Positions 8,660-41,497 of a DNA stretch of 64,000 bases are shown here, piece by piece. The notes under the pieces were generated by a model. It made no database searches and had not been told where the DNA came from. It saw only the letters and a program-made list of their open reading frames with translations. The position numbers and the translations under genes were made by a program. This DNA comes from Myoxocephalus aenaeus (taxonomy: Eukaryota > Chordata > Actinopteri > Perciformes > Cottidae): contig JBAMJR010000137.1 of NCBI GenBank assembly GCA_038501785.1, forward strand, positions 5,567,501-5,631,500. Direction: 5' to 3'. Numbering within the stretch: the first letter of the stretch is position 1; every line of letters begins with the position of its first letter.

Positions 8660-10830
8660 TATTAAAAGTGATCAAAAGCTTGAGGTTTCATGGAACGGCG
8701 TAAAAGTGGTGTTGTGACTATTTCATATGGTTCTTGGTCATACAGCAAGCTGTTGTAACTCAACTGTACTTTGTTAAAACTGTTCCAAAGTTAACATGCT
8801 TTATGAGAGTCATGGCTTGAAGACTTCTGCATGCCAATATTAACTCATAGTCAGAGCGCCACCTACTGGGAAACTATGGCAATTTGAACTAGAAAGAAAT
8901 GAACGAAGAAAATGAAATTGGCTGACTTCCGGTACGGTTTAGAGCATGGTCCCAAGAGAGTTATTTTTAAGTTTATGTGTGGTACATACGCCTACCAAAT
9001 GATGCATATCTATGTTGAACGTACTGCGAGGGCTGCTTTGTTGAATTTTCTCCTTAGAAGTTCATTGGTCCTTTTCTTCTGAACACAATGAGATATAAAC
9101 AAGCTTTTGATACATTGTGATGAAATTGAACCATTAATGATCCACAGAGATTCTAAGTAGGCGGAGTTTAATGCGACCACTTACTTGTTTGTAGAGCAGA
9201 CACAATCAGACACGTGTGCCAAATTGCAGGTCAATTGGTGATAGAGGGCAAAAACTGTGGGCTTTCACAACTCACGGGTTGTTAAAAAAAGTTTTTTAGG
9301 GGGCGCTATGTGACTTCCTGTATGGCTTAGAGCATGGTCCCAAGAGACTTTCTTTTCACTTTACATGTGTTACATATTCCTACAAAGTTCCATACATGTA
9401 GGTCAACCGTAGCGCTGGGGCTGCTTAAATGAATATTTGTAGGGGGCACTATCGAGCCGAAGTGCCATTTTGAAGCATTCAAATCATATCAGGTAACTAC
9501 ATCTTTGCCTTTAAATGTGGGTGCCAAGTTTAGTTGCGTTTCGAGCATGCTTAGTCCCTCAAAAGTACCTTCGTTGTTGACCACGAAGGATGGGTTGCCA
9601 CGGCAACAGCGTTACACGAAACATCAAAAGCTTTTGGGCCTGGCATCATGTAAGTCTTATGTTTGTGTAGAAGTAATTTGATGTCGATCTGATTGACCTA
9701 CTAAGAGAAGCAAGCCAAAGTATATCAACTTTTACTTTCCGTTGCCATTAGGTGGCGCTATGACTAATTAAAAATTAGACGCACATTTCTTCAGGCCTGG
9801 AGTCTCATCAAACATGTGAAATCTGGAAAGGATCTTATCATGTGGAGTCGAGTTACATCGGTTTATTCGTTCACGACGAAGGATCAAACTTCCGCGATGC
9901 TCCCACGCGTTCAACGGATCTTTACAATCTTCAAGGTGATGCATTATCAATGTCTTAAGTCTCTTCTGGCGCATTTTGAGAGGGATCTGAATAATCTGTG
10001 AGGAGCACGGTATACAAGTAGAAAACATGTAACTTCCTGTTGCCTCTAGGTGGCGCTATGACTAGGATTCAAAATGATCATATGGATGTCTTCAGGGTCA
10101 GGAGGTTATGACATGAGAAATATGGAGCAGATTACATCATGTACGGCCAAGTTAAAACAACTTCCATTTTCATGGAAAATTGGCACTGCTCTGCGCTCAC
10201 ATAGTTCGATATTTTTAAAATCCTTTGATAAATTTTCCCTGCAAAGGTCTCACCATCATATTGCCAGAATATGAAATCAATCGTATTTAATCTCTAGGAG
10301 GAATTCATCTGAATACAACGACTGGAAACCAGGAAAATGCAAAAATTGGGCGGTTCACTGCAGCGCCCCCTGGTGTTTGAATATTATGAAAACATTTGGG
10401 TACGTTAAGGGACACGATATTGACATATGCTACAAAGTTAGGCCAAGTAATTTATGTATTTAAGTTATGTGTATTGGCATATTGAGCCACGCCCCTAAAA
10501 GGTTAATTGGTTAATAACTTCTAAACGCAATGAGATATCAACAAAGTTGAAATTATCGATTGATCACATTGAACCAATGTTGATCCACAGAAAGTTTCGT
10601 AAGAAATTGACCCAGCGTTTAGGAGGAGTGGGCAATAATGTGTTTTTGACCAAATTCAAAATGGCGGAAAATATAATTAGGCGCATTTTATTGCCACGAT
10701 TGACTTTTTTGTAGAGCAGTCCCACCCGGACATGTGTCCCAAGTTTCAAGTCAATCGGTCAAAGTTCGCAAAAAACGTTGGCTTTCACAACTAAAGGGGG
10801 TGCTATCGAGCAATTTTTTCTAGCTTTTGT
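8660..10830. repeat. Degenerate fish interspersed repeat (GGTGGCGCTATGAC family)
   Basis: The sentence-like motif AGGTGGCGCTATGACTA appears at about 9752 and 10049. Relatives are GGGGGCGCTATGTGACTTCC (9300), GGGGGCACTATCGAGCC (9433), GCGCCACCTACTGG (8857) and GCGCCCCCTGGTG (10363), spaced at roughly 300 bp with intervening text that also recurs (AGAGCATGGTCCCAAGAGA at about 8942 and 9330). It has no coding capacity. Families with these motifs are very abundant in teleosts, but I cannot assign a transposon class. Confidence 0.65.
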
Positions 10831-12167
10831 CCGACACCCAAATCAGATTGGTATTTTCCCCATAAAGTCAACAACATGCATCCAAACAGTTATACAATAT
10901 CTCATATCTTATCAGTCTGTTTGTGACTCCATAAGCACACATGTAAATCCAACATTTGCCTTACTGGGCTTTTCAATAATGCTTGGTGCCTTTTCAGATT
11001 CATAACATTTATTGTGGGCACAACTCCTGCGTAGCTTCAAGCGCAGGGAAGTCATAGCAACAACAGGAGTGGTAAAATGCGGATAATAGCGAGGCTCAAC
11101 ATGCAGGAGACAAATTCCATTAAAGACATCAGGGAACAGAGGGTTACTTTCAATAAGCTAATGCTTTCAAATAACGTTAGGAGGTGAAATTATTCTTTTT
11201 GTACTGCAAAATTGGGTTCAAATTCACACCAACAGTCAACAGTTTGCACTGAGGTTTCCTCAAGAAATGAGAGTACAGAGGAGAGAGAAAATCCTCTAAC
11301 CCTGTTGTGTGGATGCACTGCGTAGGCTGCCAGGGTCTTTTAATCAGGCTTCCAATAATATTGGTTAATTGCTAGATTTCTCTAGCTTCTCTCAACTTGC
11401 ATCACGAGTAGACATGGAAGAGTTTACAGCAGTGGTATATTGCTGCTGACAGAATACAATGTTCTCATTCTCTCTTAATTGTCATTCCCTGCTCACAGGC
11501 ACATTTCTCTGGCAGAATCCCTTGAGAGAGGTTTCCCCAGAATCTACGTAAAAGGATTCCTTCCCACGCCATGGTCTTAGGAACATCTCATTTTCATCCT
11601 CCCGCGCTTTGCTCATGCACACACACACTCCCTCTCACCCTGGCATTGTGTCCTCGTGTCTCCCTGTTCTCTTTCTTTTTCTCTCTCCACTTTTTAACTT
11701 CTCTGGGCTTCTCTCTACTTCCTGCCCCCCCTCCCCTCATATCTTATAGATCCTCCGTGGGAGGCAGCATCTCCTTCACACTGCAGGCGTGGGCCCTTAC
11801 TCTGACAAATGACATGCCGGGCCCACCAGCTTTGCGTGGGGGGGGAGAAAAGATTTAAGTTATGGATTTGATTGGGTGGTGAAATTCAGGGGCTGTATCT
11901 TGGCGAGCAGTATTTGATCGGGCTCTGAATATGCAAGAAGTGAGAAACACAGGGAGGACTGCAATACTACATCACACCTACAGTATGTTTTAAGAAATAA
12001 TAACCACAAACTAAACACTGCTCAAAATGGTCAAGCTGTCAGCTGCAACAATACAAATTTATGGGAAAATGTAGTATGTAGTATAAACATTTGTCGAGAC
12101 AACTTATAACATAAGCATTTACTTTTGGTGTTTTGGTCTAGTTGATGTTTCACAATAAATCACTTAC
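10831..12167. other. Mostly unique intron DNA
   Basis: No exon of mettl15 or any other gene is recognisable. A pyrimidine-rich stretch lies at 11630-11760. The open frame at 11571 is a low-complexity artefact. Confidence 0.5.
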
Positions 12168-34009
<21,842 letters not shown>

Positions 34010-34024
34010 GGTCCCTTTAATGAT

Positions 34025-35438
34025 CTATGGGGAAAACAAGAGGAACAAAGTGTTTAAACCAATTTAGGGGAGCAGGGTTTGTAACAGTGTGACAGGGGAC
34101 CACAGATTTAAAAATAAAGGGTTTGTATTAACTATGCTATTATTTGGAGTAGTGATCAAGTATAATAACTTGTAACACAAATATTAGGCCGATATATATA
34201 TATATATCTTATAAGGAAAATTGTATCTTACATCATAAGTGCAAACTTGCAGATATATTGTGCGAGAGGTTGAACTCTTCCAACAGCCCACATCTGTGGC
34301 TCATACACTCGCCACCACATCCTCAATACAAGTAGTACATCTTTGGTCAATTAGTTCAACTTTTATGGACAACACTGCCTGCAGTGAGCCACATTGTTAA
34401 AGGCTATGCAGGTGTTTCCTGGCAACAAGATGCATTGAAAATTAGAGATCAGTTAGTGACGCATGTTTCTAATGAAATAGAAATATGTGCAGGAGCTGAA
34501 GGAATTCAACTAATTTGCACCAGGCATTGGTGAACACAAAGCAAATGTTCAATGGCAGCAAAGCATAACACAGTATTTGATGAGATGACAATCAAATATT
34601 GAGCCTGCATCAAGATGTAAATTAAGAATGTTACATCGTTCAGGTAAGGTAACCTATCCTTTACTAGAAGAGCAGAGAAGGGAATGAATGACGGACTGTT
34701 TGGAGCAAACTAATTATCACTTGTGAATTATTGTCATCGTTGATACATAGGTCTATTAGACACCCCTCCGCTCTGGCCCATTCCCAGTACCATACGGTGA
34801 GTGAAAGGTACTAGGGATAGGATAATAGCGGCATTATTAAACGATTTGAGGAAGAGGCGGTAGTAAGGCCCCATTCCCTTATCGATATGGCTACCGAGTT
34901 GCTATAGCCATTAAGCTAGGAGTGGGGCTGAAAGGTCACGAGCGTGAGCTACTTTACGGCAGTCTGAGTAACAGTTAGTTGGGAGCTGCTAGCTATGTCT
35001 CATTTCACCAGACGCGTGGATTCAAGTATATGTTGCCATGTTGTTGTACCACAAAAACAGGCAGTTTGTGTGTGAAGCAGGTTGACGATAGCTAACTAGT
35101 TACCTTGCTACAAACACCAGAGCTAACGAGAATGGAGTTAACCCGAACCTCAACTACAGCGTTAAAGGTGTGTTTGGAGGTGAGATAAGTGGGGTTATGA
35201 ACTAATTATCAGGCGCGTGCAATAGCTGTAACGTTGTTCCGATGGAGCGATGTATAGGATAGTGTTGCTATGCCACCATGTTGGGTGCCCACTACGCGAC
35301 TACCTATACAAACTGTCAACCGAATTCCCGGTTGGGGAATGTCGCAACAGGACATTCAGCTACATTTAGAAATGTTTGACTAAGGTGAGCTGTGAAAGAG
35401 AAACGTGTCTACACCTTTGAAGGGTATCAGTAGCTTAC
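34025..35438 (-). other. mettl15: mettl15 intron 1
   Basis: GTAAGC...CCATAG intron of about 1.4 kb. It holds a short TA run near 34190-34207. I recognise no other gene or repeat in it. Confidence 0.6.
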
Positions 35439-35500
35439 CGTAGTGGAACAGAGCGTAGCTCCACCTTCAGCTGCAGCAGCATGTCCGGCGCGTCACCGCG
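35439..35500 (-). other. mettl15: mettl15 untranslated first exon (start estimated)
   Basis: On the minus strand a good donor, ACG|GTAAGC, has its GT at 35438-35437, about 1.4 kb upstream of the first coding exon and facing the kif18a promoter. The exon would carry only 5' UTR. The transcription start (about 35,480-35,500) is inferred from promoter position. Confidence 0.6.
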
Positions 35501-35600
35501 ATCCGCCCAATGACCGGAGACGCGCGTCCAATGTGCTGCGACAGAGGAAGAGGTCTTGTTTTTGAAAATATTGGCGCTCGTCGTGCTAGCTAAAACCAGC
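35439..35600. promoter_or_regulatory. Bidirectional mettl15/kif18a promoter
   Basis: The first exons of the two divergent genes lie within about 160 bp of each other. The gap is the only clearly CpG-rich stretch nearby. It has forward CCAAT boxes at 35507-35511 and 35528-35532 and an inverted one (ATTGG) at 35570-35574, followed directly by GCGC as in an E2F-like site. A TTTGAA at 35561-35566 fits the cell-cycle homology region (CHR), bound by MuvB/DREAM in mitotic genes, about 29 bp after the second CCAAT. No TATA box is seen. The elements are read from sequence; their use is inferred from kif18a being a G2/M gene. Confidence 0.75.
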
Positions 35601-35717
35601 TATCGAGCTATGTCCACTGTTCCTTAGCGAATTTATTTTACAATACGAGCTACGTGTGTACTGTCAGGAAAGGGTCAAATAAAACGTGTGACAGGAAATA
35701 ACCATTAATGACAAAAG
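35600..35717 (+). other. kif18a: kif18a untranslated exon 1 (start estimated)
   Basis: The donor AAAAG|GTAAGA ends the exon at 35717. The exon start is uncertain, about 35,580-35,610. An ATG at 35708-35710 opens an upstream ORF that continues into exon 2 (see findings). Confidence 0.65.
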
Positions 35718-36819
35718 GTAAGACGGAATGCGGTGACTTCTACATAAAGGAAGCAACGCTAACTCACCGGTGGAAGTTGTGCGAGAACTGTTAGCTATTA
35801 TAGCTATCAGGCGTTAGCCTAGTTTACGTTTTCAGGTCGGCTTTTATTTCTATTGCTTTGTAATGTGTGCTTGAATTAAAAAAAACAATTGCCAACATAT
35901 ATGTATCACTTAACCAACACAGTAACACACTGGCGTGCCCTTTTGTAGCTGAAGAATAACGTTGGTAATCATATTATTATTAGGTTAGCTTTTAGGCAAG
36001 GTTTTAATGTGTTATTATGTTGTTATTCCGTTGCTCTTAATATACCGTCTTGGGTTTTAATCCAGGTGGTAACTGCCACTTAGCTATTACTACGTTAGTC
36101 CACCAGTTTCATGGTAAAATGTAGCAACAGACCATGATAATCATGTGTGTTATCTGTGCAATGGTAGGAACAGAAGTGGGCATAAAGATAATGGCAGTAA
36201 CAACATCCGTTTGCTTTTGCACATGTATACACTCAGTTGCCAGATTATTTGGTACGCCTGGCTAAAACCTTTCTATTTATACAACATAACTTAAAATATA
36301 TTCATCATATGCCAAACCCATTTAAAGATATATCAATGAAAATGGGCCACATATTATATCCTATTAGATATTACGAAATGTGTGCCAGTATAAAGCAATA
36401 TAATTCAACAGTACTGCACAATTACGATACATTTGAATCTAGACATCTCTGAAACATTTTCAACATTTCAATGTTATGGCATTCATTAGATTATGATTTA
36501 TTGCAGGGCTGTTCTGATCTCCCAGCTACCATACAGGACATCCATGGTTTAACTAGCCTAGAGTAATGTTATCTTATGTATATAGACCAAGATCACAAAT
36601 TTGACCCAAGGGCTTTACAATCTGTACAGCATATGACACTCTCTATCCTCAGACCCTAAACATGAAGCAAAGTAAAATTTCATTGCCTGCTGTCTTTTGT
36701 CCATTTCCACTGTTTCTTTCAAAATGTCTATGATTTGAGCATATTGTTAAAAATTACACCGATGATTTCGATTTACAATGTGGAAATTATAGTTAACCTT
36801 TTTGTTTCTTATTTTGCAG
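35718..36819 (+). other. kif18a: kif18a intron 1
   Basis: Intron of 1.1 kb, GTAAGA...TTGCAG. It contains a single end of a fish MITE at 36229-36265 (listed separately). The remainder shows nothing recognisable. Confidence 0.7.
36229..36265. mobile_element. Solo end of fish MITE (ACACTCAGT family)
   Basis: ACACTCAGTTGCCAGATTAT followed by TTGGTACGCC, matching the terminal repeat of the 38-kb element. The other end is missing. Confidence 0.6.
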
Positions 36820-36840
36820 CATCACTGCAGAAAGACCAAA

Positions 36841-37156
36841 ATGGCAAGCGACGTGTGCAGCCACGTGAAGGTGGTTGTTCGAGTGAGGCCAATTAGCGAG
36901 AGGGAGAAGTGTGAAAACTGTCGAAATGTGATCCAGGTTGTTGACAACCACATGCTCATATTTGACCCCAAGGAAGAAGATACATCATGTTTTGGGTCAC
37001 AAAGAATACGAAACAGAAATGTCAACAAAAAGGCGAACAAAGACCTTAAGTTTGTTTTTGACCATGTCTTCGGTGAGAACTCTACCCAAGATGACATCTT
37101 TGAGAGCACCACTAAAGGAGTGTTGGACAGTGTGATGAATGGATTTAACTGCACAG
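36841..37156 (+). CDS. kif18a: kif18a exon 2 (start codon, motor N-terminus)
   Basis: The acceptor TTTTGCAG ends at 36819 and 21 bases of 5' UTR precede the ATG. It encodes residues 1-105, including [10 protein letters not shown] (kinesin strand 1) and [10 protein letters not shown]. It ends ACA G|GTAACG in phase 1. A second AG at 36829-36830 could be an alternative acceptor that shortens the UTR by 11 bases. Confidence 0.95.
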
Positions 37157-40100
37157 GTAACGTACATAATATGTAGTGGTATTATATGTACAGGAACGGA
37201 AAGTGTGTTGGTCTACAGAAAGGAGAGATTATCTGACACTTAATATTATCTTTGTATTGCTAAATACTTCTTTCGAGAGGCTAAGTACTGATTATATACA
37301 ACCACTGCTCTGCCTTGCTATCATGATTGAAGCTGTGGATGTGTTTATATCAACGGTGTTATGGAGATGGCTATGGTAGCTATATTGTGACTGCACTTTA
37401 CTGCTTTTATTAACATTACCCAAGAAAGCATGTTACGACAAACAGGGTTTTGAAACTGCGCTGCTTCTATCAGATATAACTGATGTGTTACCAATAAACC
37501 ACAGGAATTCAAGAAAACAGTAGCTCACGTAATGTAAAACTTAAAGTAAGGGAACATAATATTCATTGTGAGGGAAGTCAAGAGTATTTCAGAGAGAAAA
37601 AAATCCCTCGATGACCCCTCAAGGGCTCTGTAATAAAATGAGCTAATCTGCCATGGCAGTAAACTTTTTGGATTTTTGACTGCCTCTCTTCAACTCCAGC
37701 ATGACCAAATACTATAGTTCACATGCGGTTATGAGCCACACCAAGTAAGAACCGTGTTTTCAATTAGAATTTTGGCTTGCTGATTCATGCCGCTGTATCA
37801 TTAATTGAAACTGCTGGCTGTTGTTAATTTACTTTGTCTGCTCCACGGTTCACTTGCTGGTCACTAGCTCACAACACTGTGCAGTACCAGTGTTTTAAAT
37901 CAACACAAATGGGACATTTTGACAGCTAGTGTACCCGCTGTAAACAGGACCTGAAACAAATTTGGCTTTAGAGAGTCATCATTGAAAAATGCTGAGAGCA
38001 GCAAAAACTCTTGATCCTGCTGAACAATATTCACTCTGTTGGCAGTTTATTAGGTACACCTAGCTACAACTAATGTAGTCTAATACAGCCGTCCTGCAGT
38101 AAAGCCTACCTTCATGAATGTTATAATGCTCAGTTTTTGTTGAAGAGGTCCTAATTCAAATGTACCTTTTGTGGGTTTTAGTTTGTGGTGCAGTTGAACT
38201 TATATAAATAGGTGTTTCTATTGCTAAGCCTAACCTCATTGGTATAAATGAGGTGGTTGAAATAACAGAAACACCTTTCCATCCAGCAATACAATTCAAT
38301 GTCACCACAAACTGCAGCTTCCAAAATGATCATACAGTTGAAGCAACTCCTCTCTAAAACAGTTTCCACAATAACAAAATATTCTAACCCTCATGAAGGT
38401 AGCATTTATTGTAAGATGTGTGTATTGCACTGCATAAGTGTACCCAATAAACTGGCTACTGAGTGTATATTGGATGCAGAATTCTAACACGTTTAAAGCA
38501 TGTCTTTTAGTTGGTGTTGTGACAGTATTACATACTGTAAGCCCACTTTCAAATACAGGCTGATTCGAACATCATCATTTGTTAATCAGTTAGGCTCACC
38601 TTAGCCAGGCTTTTCACAATAAGCATAGCTCTGCTGGGCTTCATTTTTAGATCTAATATGTTTGATACTTAAATTTTTCCAATTACGATTCGTGGTTACA
38701 CTCTGTCCAAAGTAAGTTTGATGTCGTTGCTATTTTTTATCTAAATGTTTTACTTTATTAAAATTTGTCTTTCAATTGCAGTGTTTGCCTACGGTGCTAC
38801 TGGAGCAGGCAAGACGCATACTATGTTAGGCTCGCAAAATGAGCCTGGAGTCATGTACCGCACCATGACAGAGCTGTTCAAACGCATGGATGATGCCAAG
38901 GAGGAGAAAGAGTTTGCTGTGGCATTCTCATATCTTGAAGTGATTATTTGTTTGTTCTCTGTATCATTGCAGAACCTTCTTATTTTGTGTCAAAGCGATT
39001 CCCAGACTTAGACTCTTATCCCTTAAATAACCTTACTTCATCCACTAAATGACCATTTGTATATCTATTTCTCACCCTTCAATTCTTTTAGAATTTCAGA
39101 ACTTTTCTTTGTTTATCTTGCATGCTTCCACATTGAAAAGAAGATTAATTGAAGTACCTTACTATTAAAAACACTTCTGCACATGCAAGTCCGGGCGAGT
39201 CAGAAATGTATTGAATCTTAAGGTTTAGCGTAAATGCATGCGTTTGAAAAATACTGAGCATGTAACTGGATAAATTAAACTTGGATTATAATGCACGACT
39301 TGTGTGAGAGTTTGTCAACAGCTTTTGTAATATAATTTTGCTGATCCTATTTACTTTCTTTCATCATTTTCACTTTGGAGTAAAAAACAAATGTAATCTG
39401 AAAGAATTCAAGGGAACGCGGTTTTGAGTAATTTATATACAAATGGTAATTTTGTGGGTGAAGTATTCCTTTAACTAAATCATACATTTTTATCCTGACT
39501 GACTTCTTTGGGTGGGTTTGTTTACAGGTTTACAATGAACAGATCAGAGACTTGTTGGCTAATGTCGGCCCTCTTGCAGTCAGAGAGGACAGCTCTAGAG
39601 GAGTGGTTATTCAGGGACTCACACTGCATCAGGTCAGTAGCAGCACATGTATCATATAGACTCCCCCATAGCATCATAGAGTGTATTAAAGGTAAATACT
39701 AGTGTCATTGCAAAGTCTATTTTTTACAACCTATTTAGGTTACCCTCAGTTGCTTTTGCAATACATGTCATGTTTTTAATTAGAAAATCATATTTTCCAA
39801 GGCTGTAGAGGTTGTACAAAAGTAGATGACAAAAAATATAATGTTCTATTTAATGTTGGGCATCCTCACTGTTCTGTTGCTGTGGTGATTCAAAATGGTG
39901 CCCTTTTATTAGGTCACACAACATCTATGTATTTTCTTTGTTTTTCCTATACAGCCCAAATCTGCAGAGCACATTCTTGAGGCTTTGGATTCTGGCAATC
40001 GCAACAGGACCCAGCACCCCACTGAAATGAATGCCACCTCTTCCCGGTCCCATGCTGTATTTCAGGTATTTCCAACCAGTGTTATTGAAATCCCAAGGCA

Positions 40101-41430
40101 CAATTAGGCTGTAGCATGATGTCAAAACCTAGAATAAGATAATAAAAAGACAATAATTAGCAAAAGAAGAAACTTAAATACAAACGCTGAAGTGCAAACT
40201 GTTCCCACTCCCCAATTTCAAATGGGCAGTTACAGATATCTTTATTTTATAAGATGATAAGTATTTGAAGTATCTTGTTTCACTACAAATATCTAACATT
40301 GCGCTACCATTTGCTTCTGGATAGTCTTGAATTCACAGTTTTGTATTATTTTCTTCAGATATATTTAAGACAGCAGGACAAAACCGCCAGTCTCAACCCT
40401 AACGCCTGCGTTGCCAAAATGAGCCTGATTGATTTGGCAGGTTCAGAGAGAGCCAGCGTCACCAACGCCAAAGGTGCACGTCTGCGGGAAGGCGCTAACA
40501 TCAATCGCTCACTTCTTGCCCTCGGAAATGTTATCAATGCACTTGCGGACCCAAAGGTGAGTTTATGTCCCCCTTCATATACTGTAAACATAACATACAG
40601 AGTGTTGCAAAAAATACCGTTACAACTCAATAAAAAACTACTTTGTTCGATAAACAGAGCAAAAAGTTGGTGCACAGATTTCGCGTGCATTGCTTAGACA
40701 AGCTGCATGTATAATTTTTTCCATGCATTTAAGTGGCCTCCTCATGCAAAATAAGGGAAATAAAATAAGAAATGTCAACGATGAAATTAACCACAGCAAT
40801 ACCTATTCATATTGTTATCAATTGTGTTTATAACCTTTGCATTGGGTCTAATGAATGCTCTGCTCATATAATAGTCAGAGGATGTACGTTTACATTTTAC
40901 ATGATCATTATGCCCCAGTAGCACAGGAAATCTAGAAATAGAGATATCAGGGGAAAAGAGAAACTGGAAAATGTGGTCTCTTTTTAAATATATAAGTGTT
41001 TTACATTTTCAGTTTGCTGGGACCAGTCTGTCAGATATCTCAGTGACAGCTGGAGGTTAAGATTAGTGATTTGTTCACAAAGAAGTTAACATTCAAACAG
41101 TGTTGTGTGCCTGTTTTTGTAGCACTTTTGGATGCACAGAAGACACCTCCTGGTTAGCGAAGACGGCTGTGCACAGCAGCATCTGTCAGACTGTAGAAAC
41201 TGAACAAAGTGTTTGGTTAGCTTGGTAACAAATGAAAAGCTACTTTGTGAATCACTGCCGAACAAAAGTTAGAAAGATGATTTATTTAGAAACTTTTGAA
41301 ATAATGTTCCAAAGTGCTTTACAAATAACGTAAAATCAAGCAAACCAATAAAGCTAATGAAATACACACAAACATTAAACAAATGAATAACTCCAGACTT
41401 CAAAAGAGAAAACCAAAAGACAGTTTACTG

Positions 41431-41497
<67 letters not shown>

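Noticed and set aside
11571..11858. Open frame of 95 codons, Leu/Pro/Ser-rich
   Set aside because: Pyrimidine-rich low complexity; hydrophobic residues come from CTC/TTC runs. No domain.
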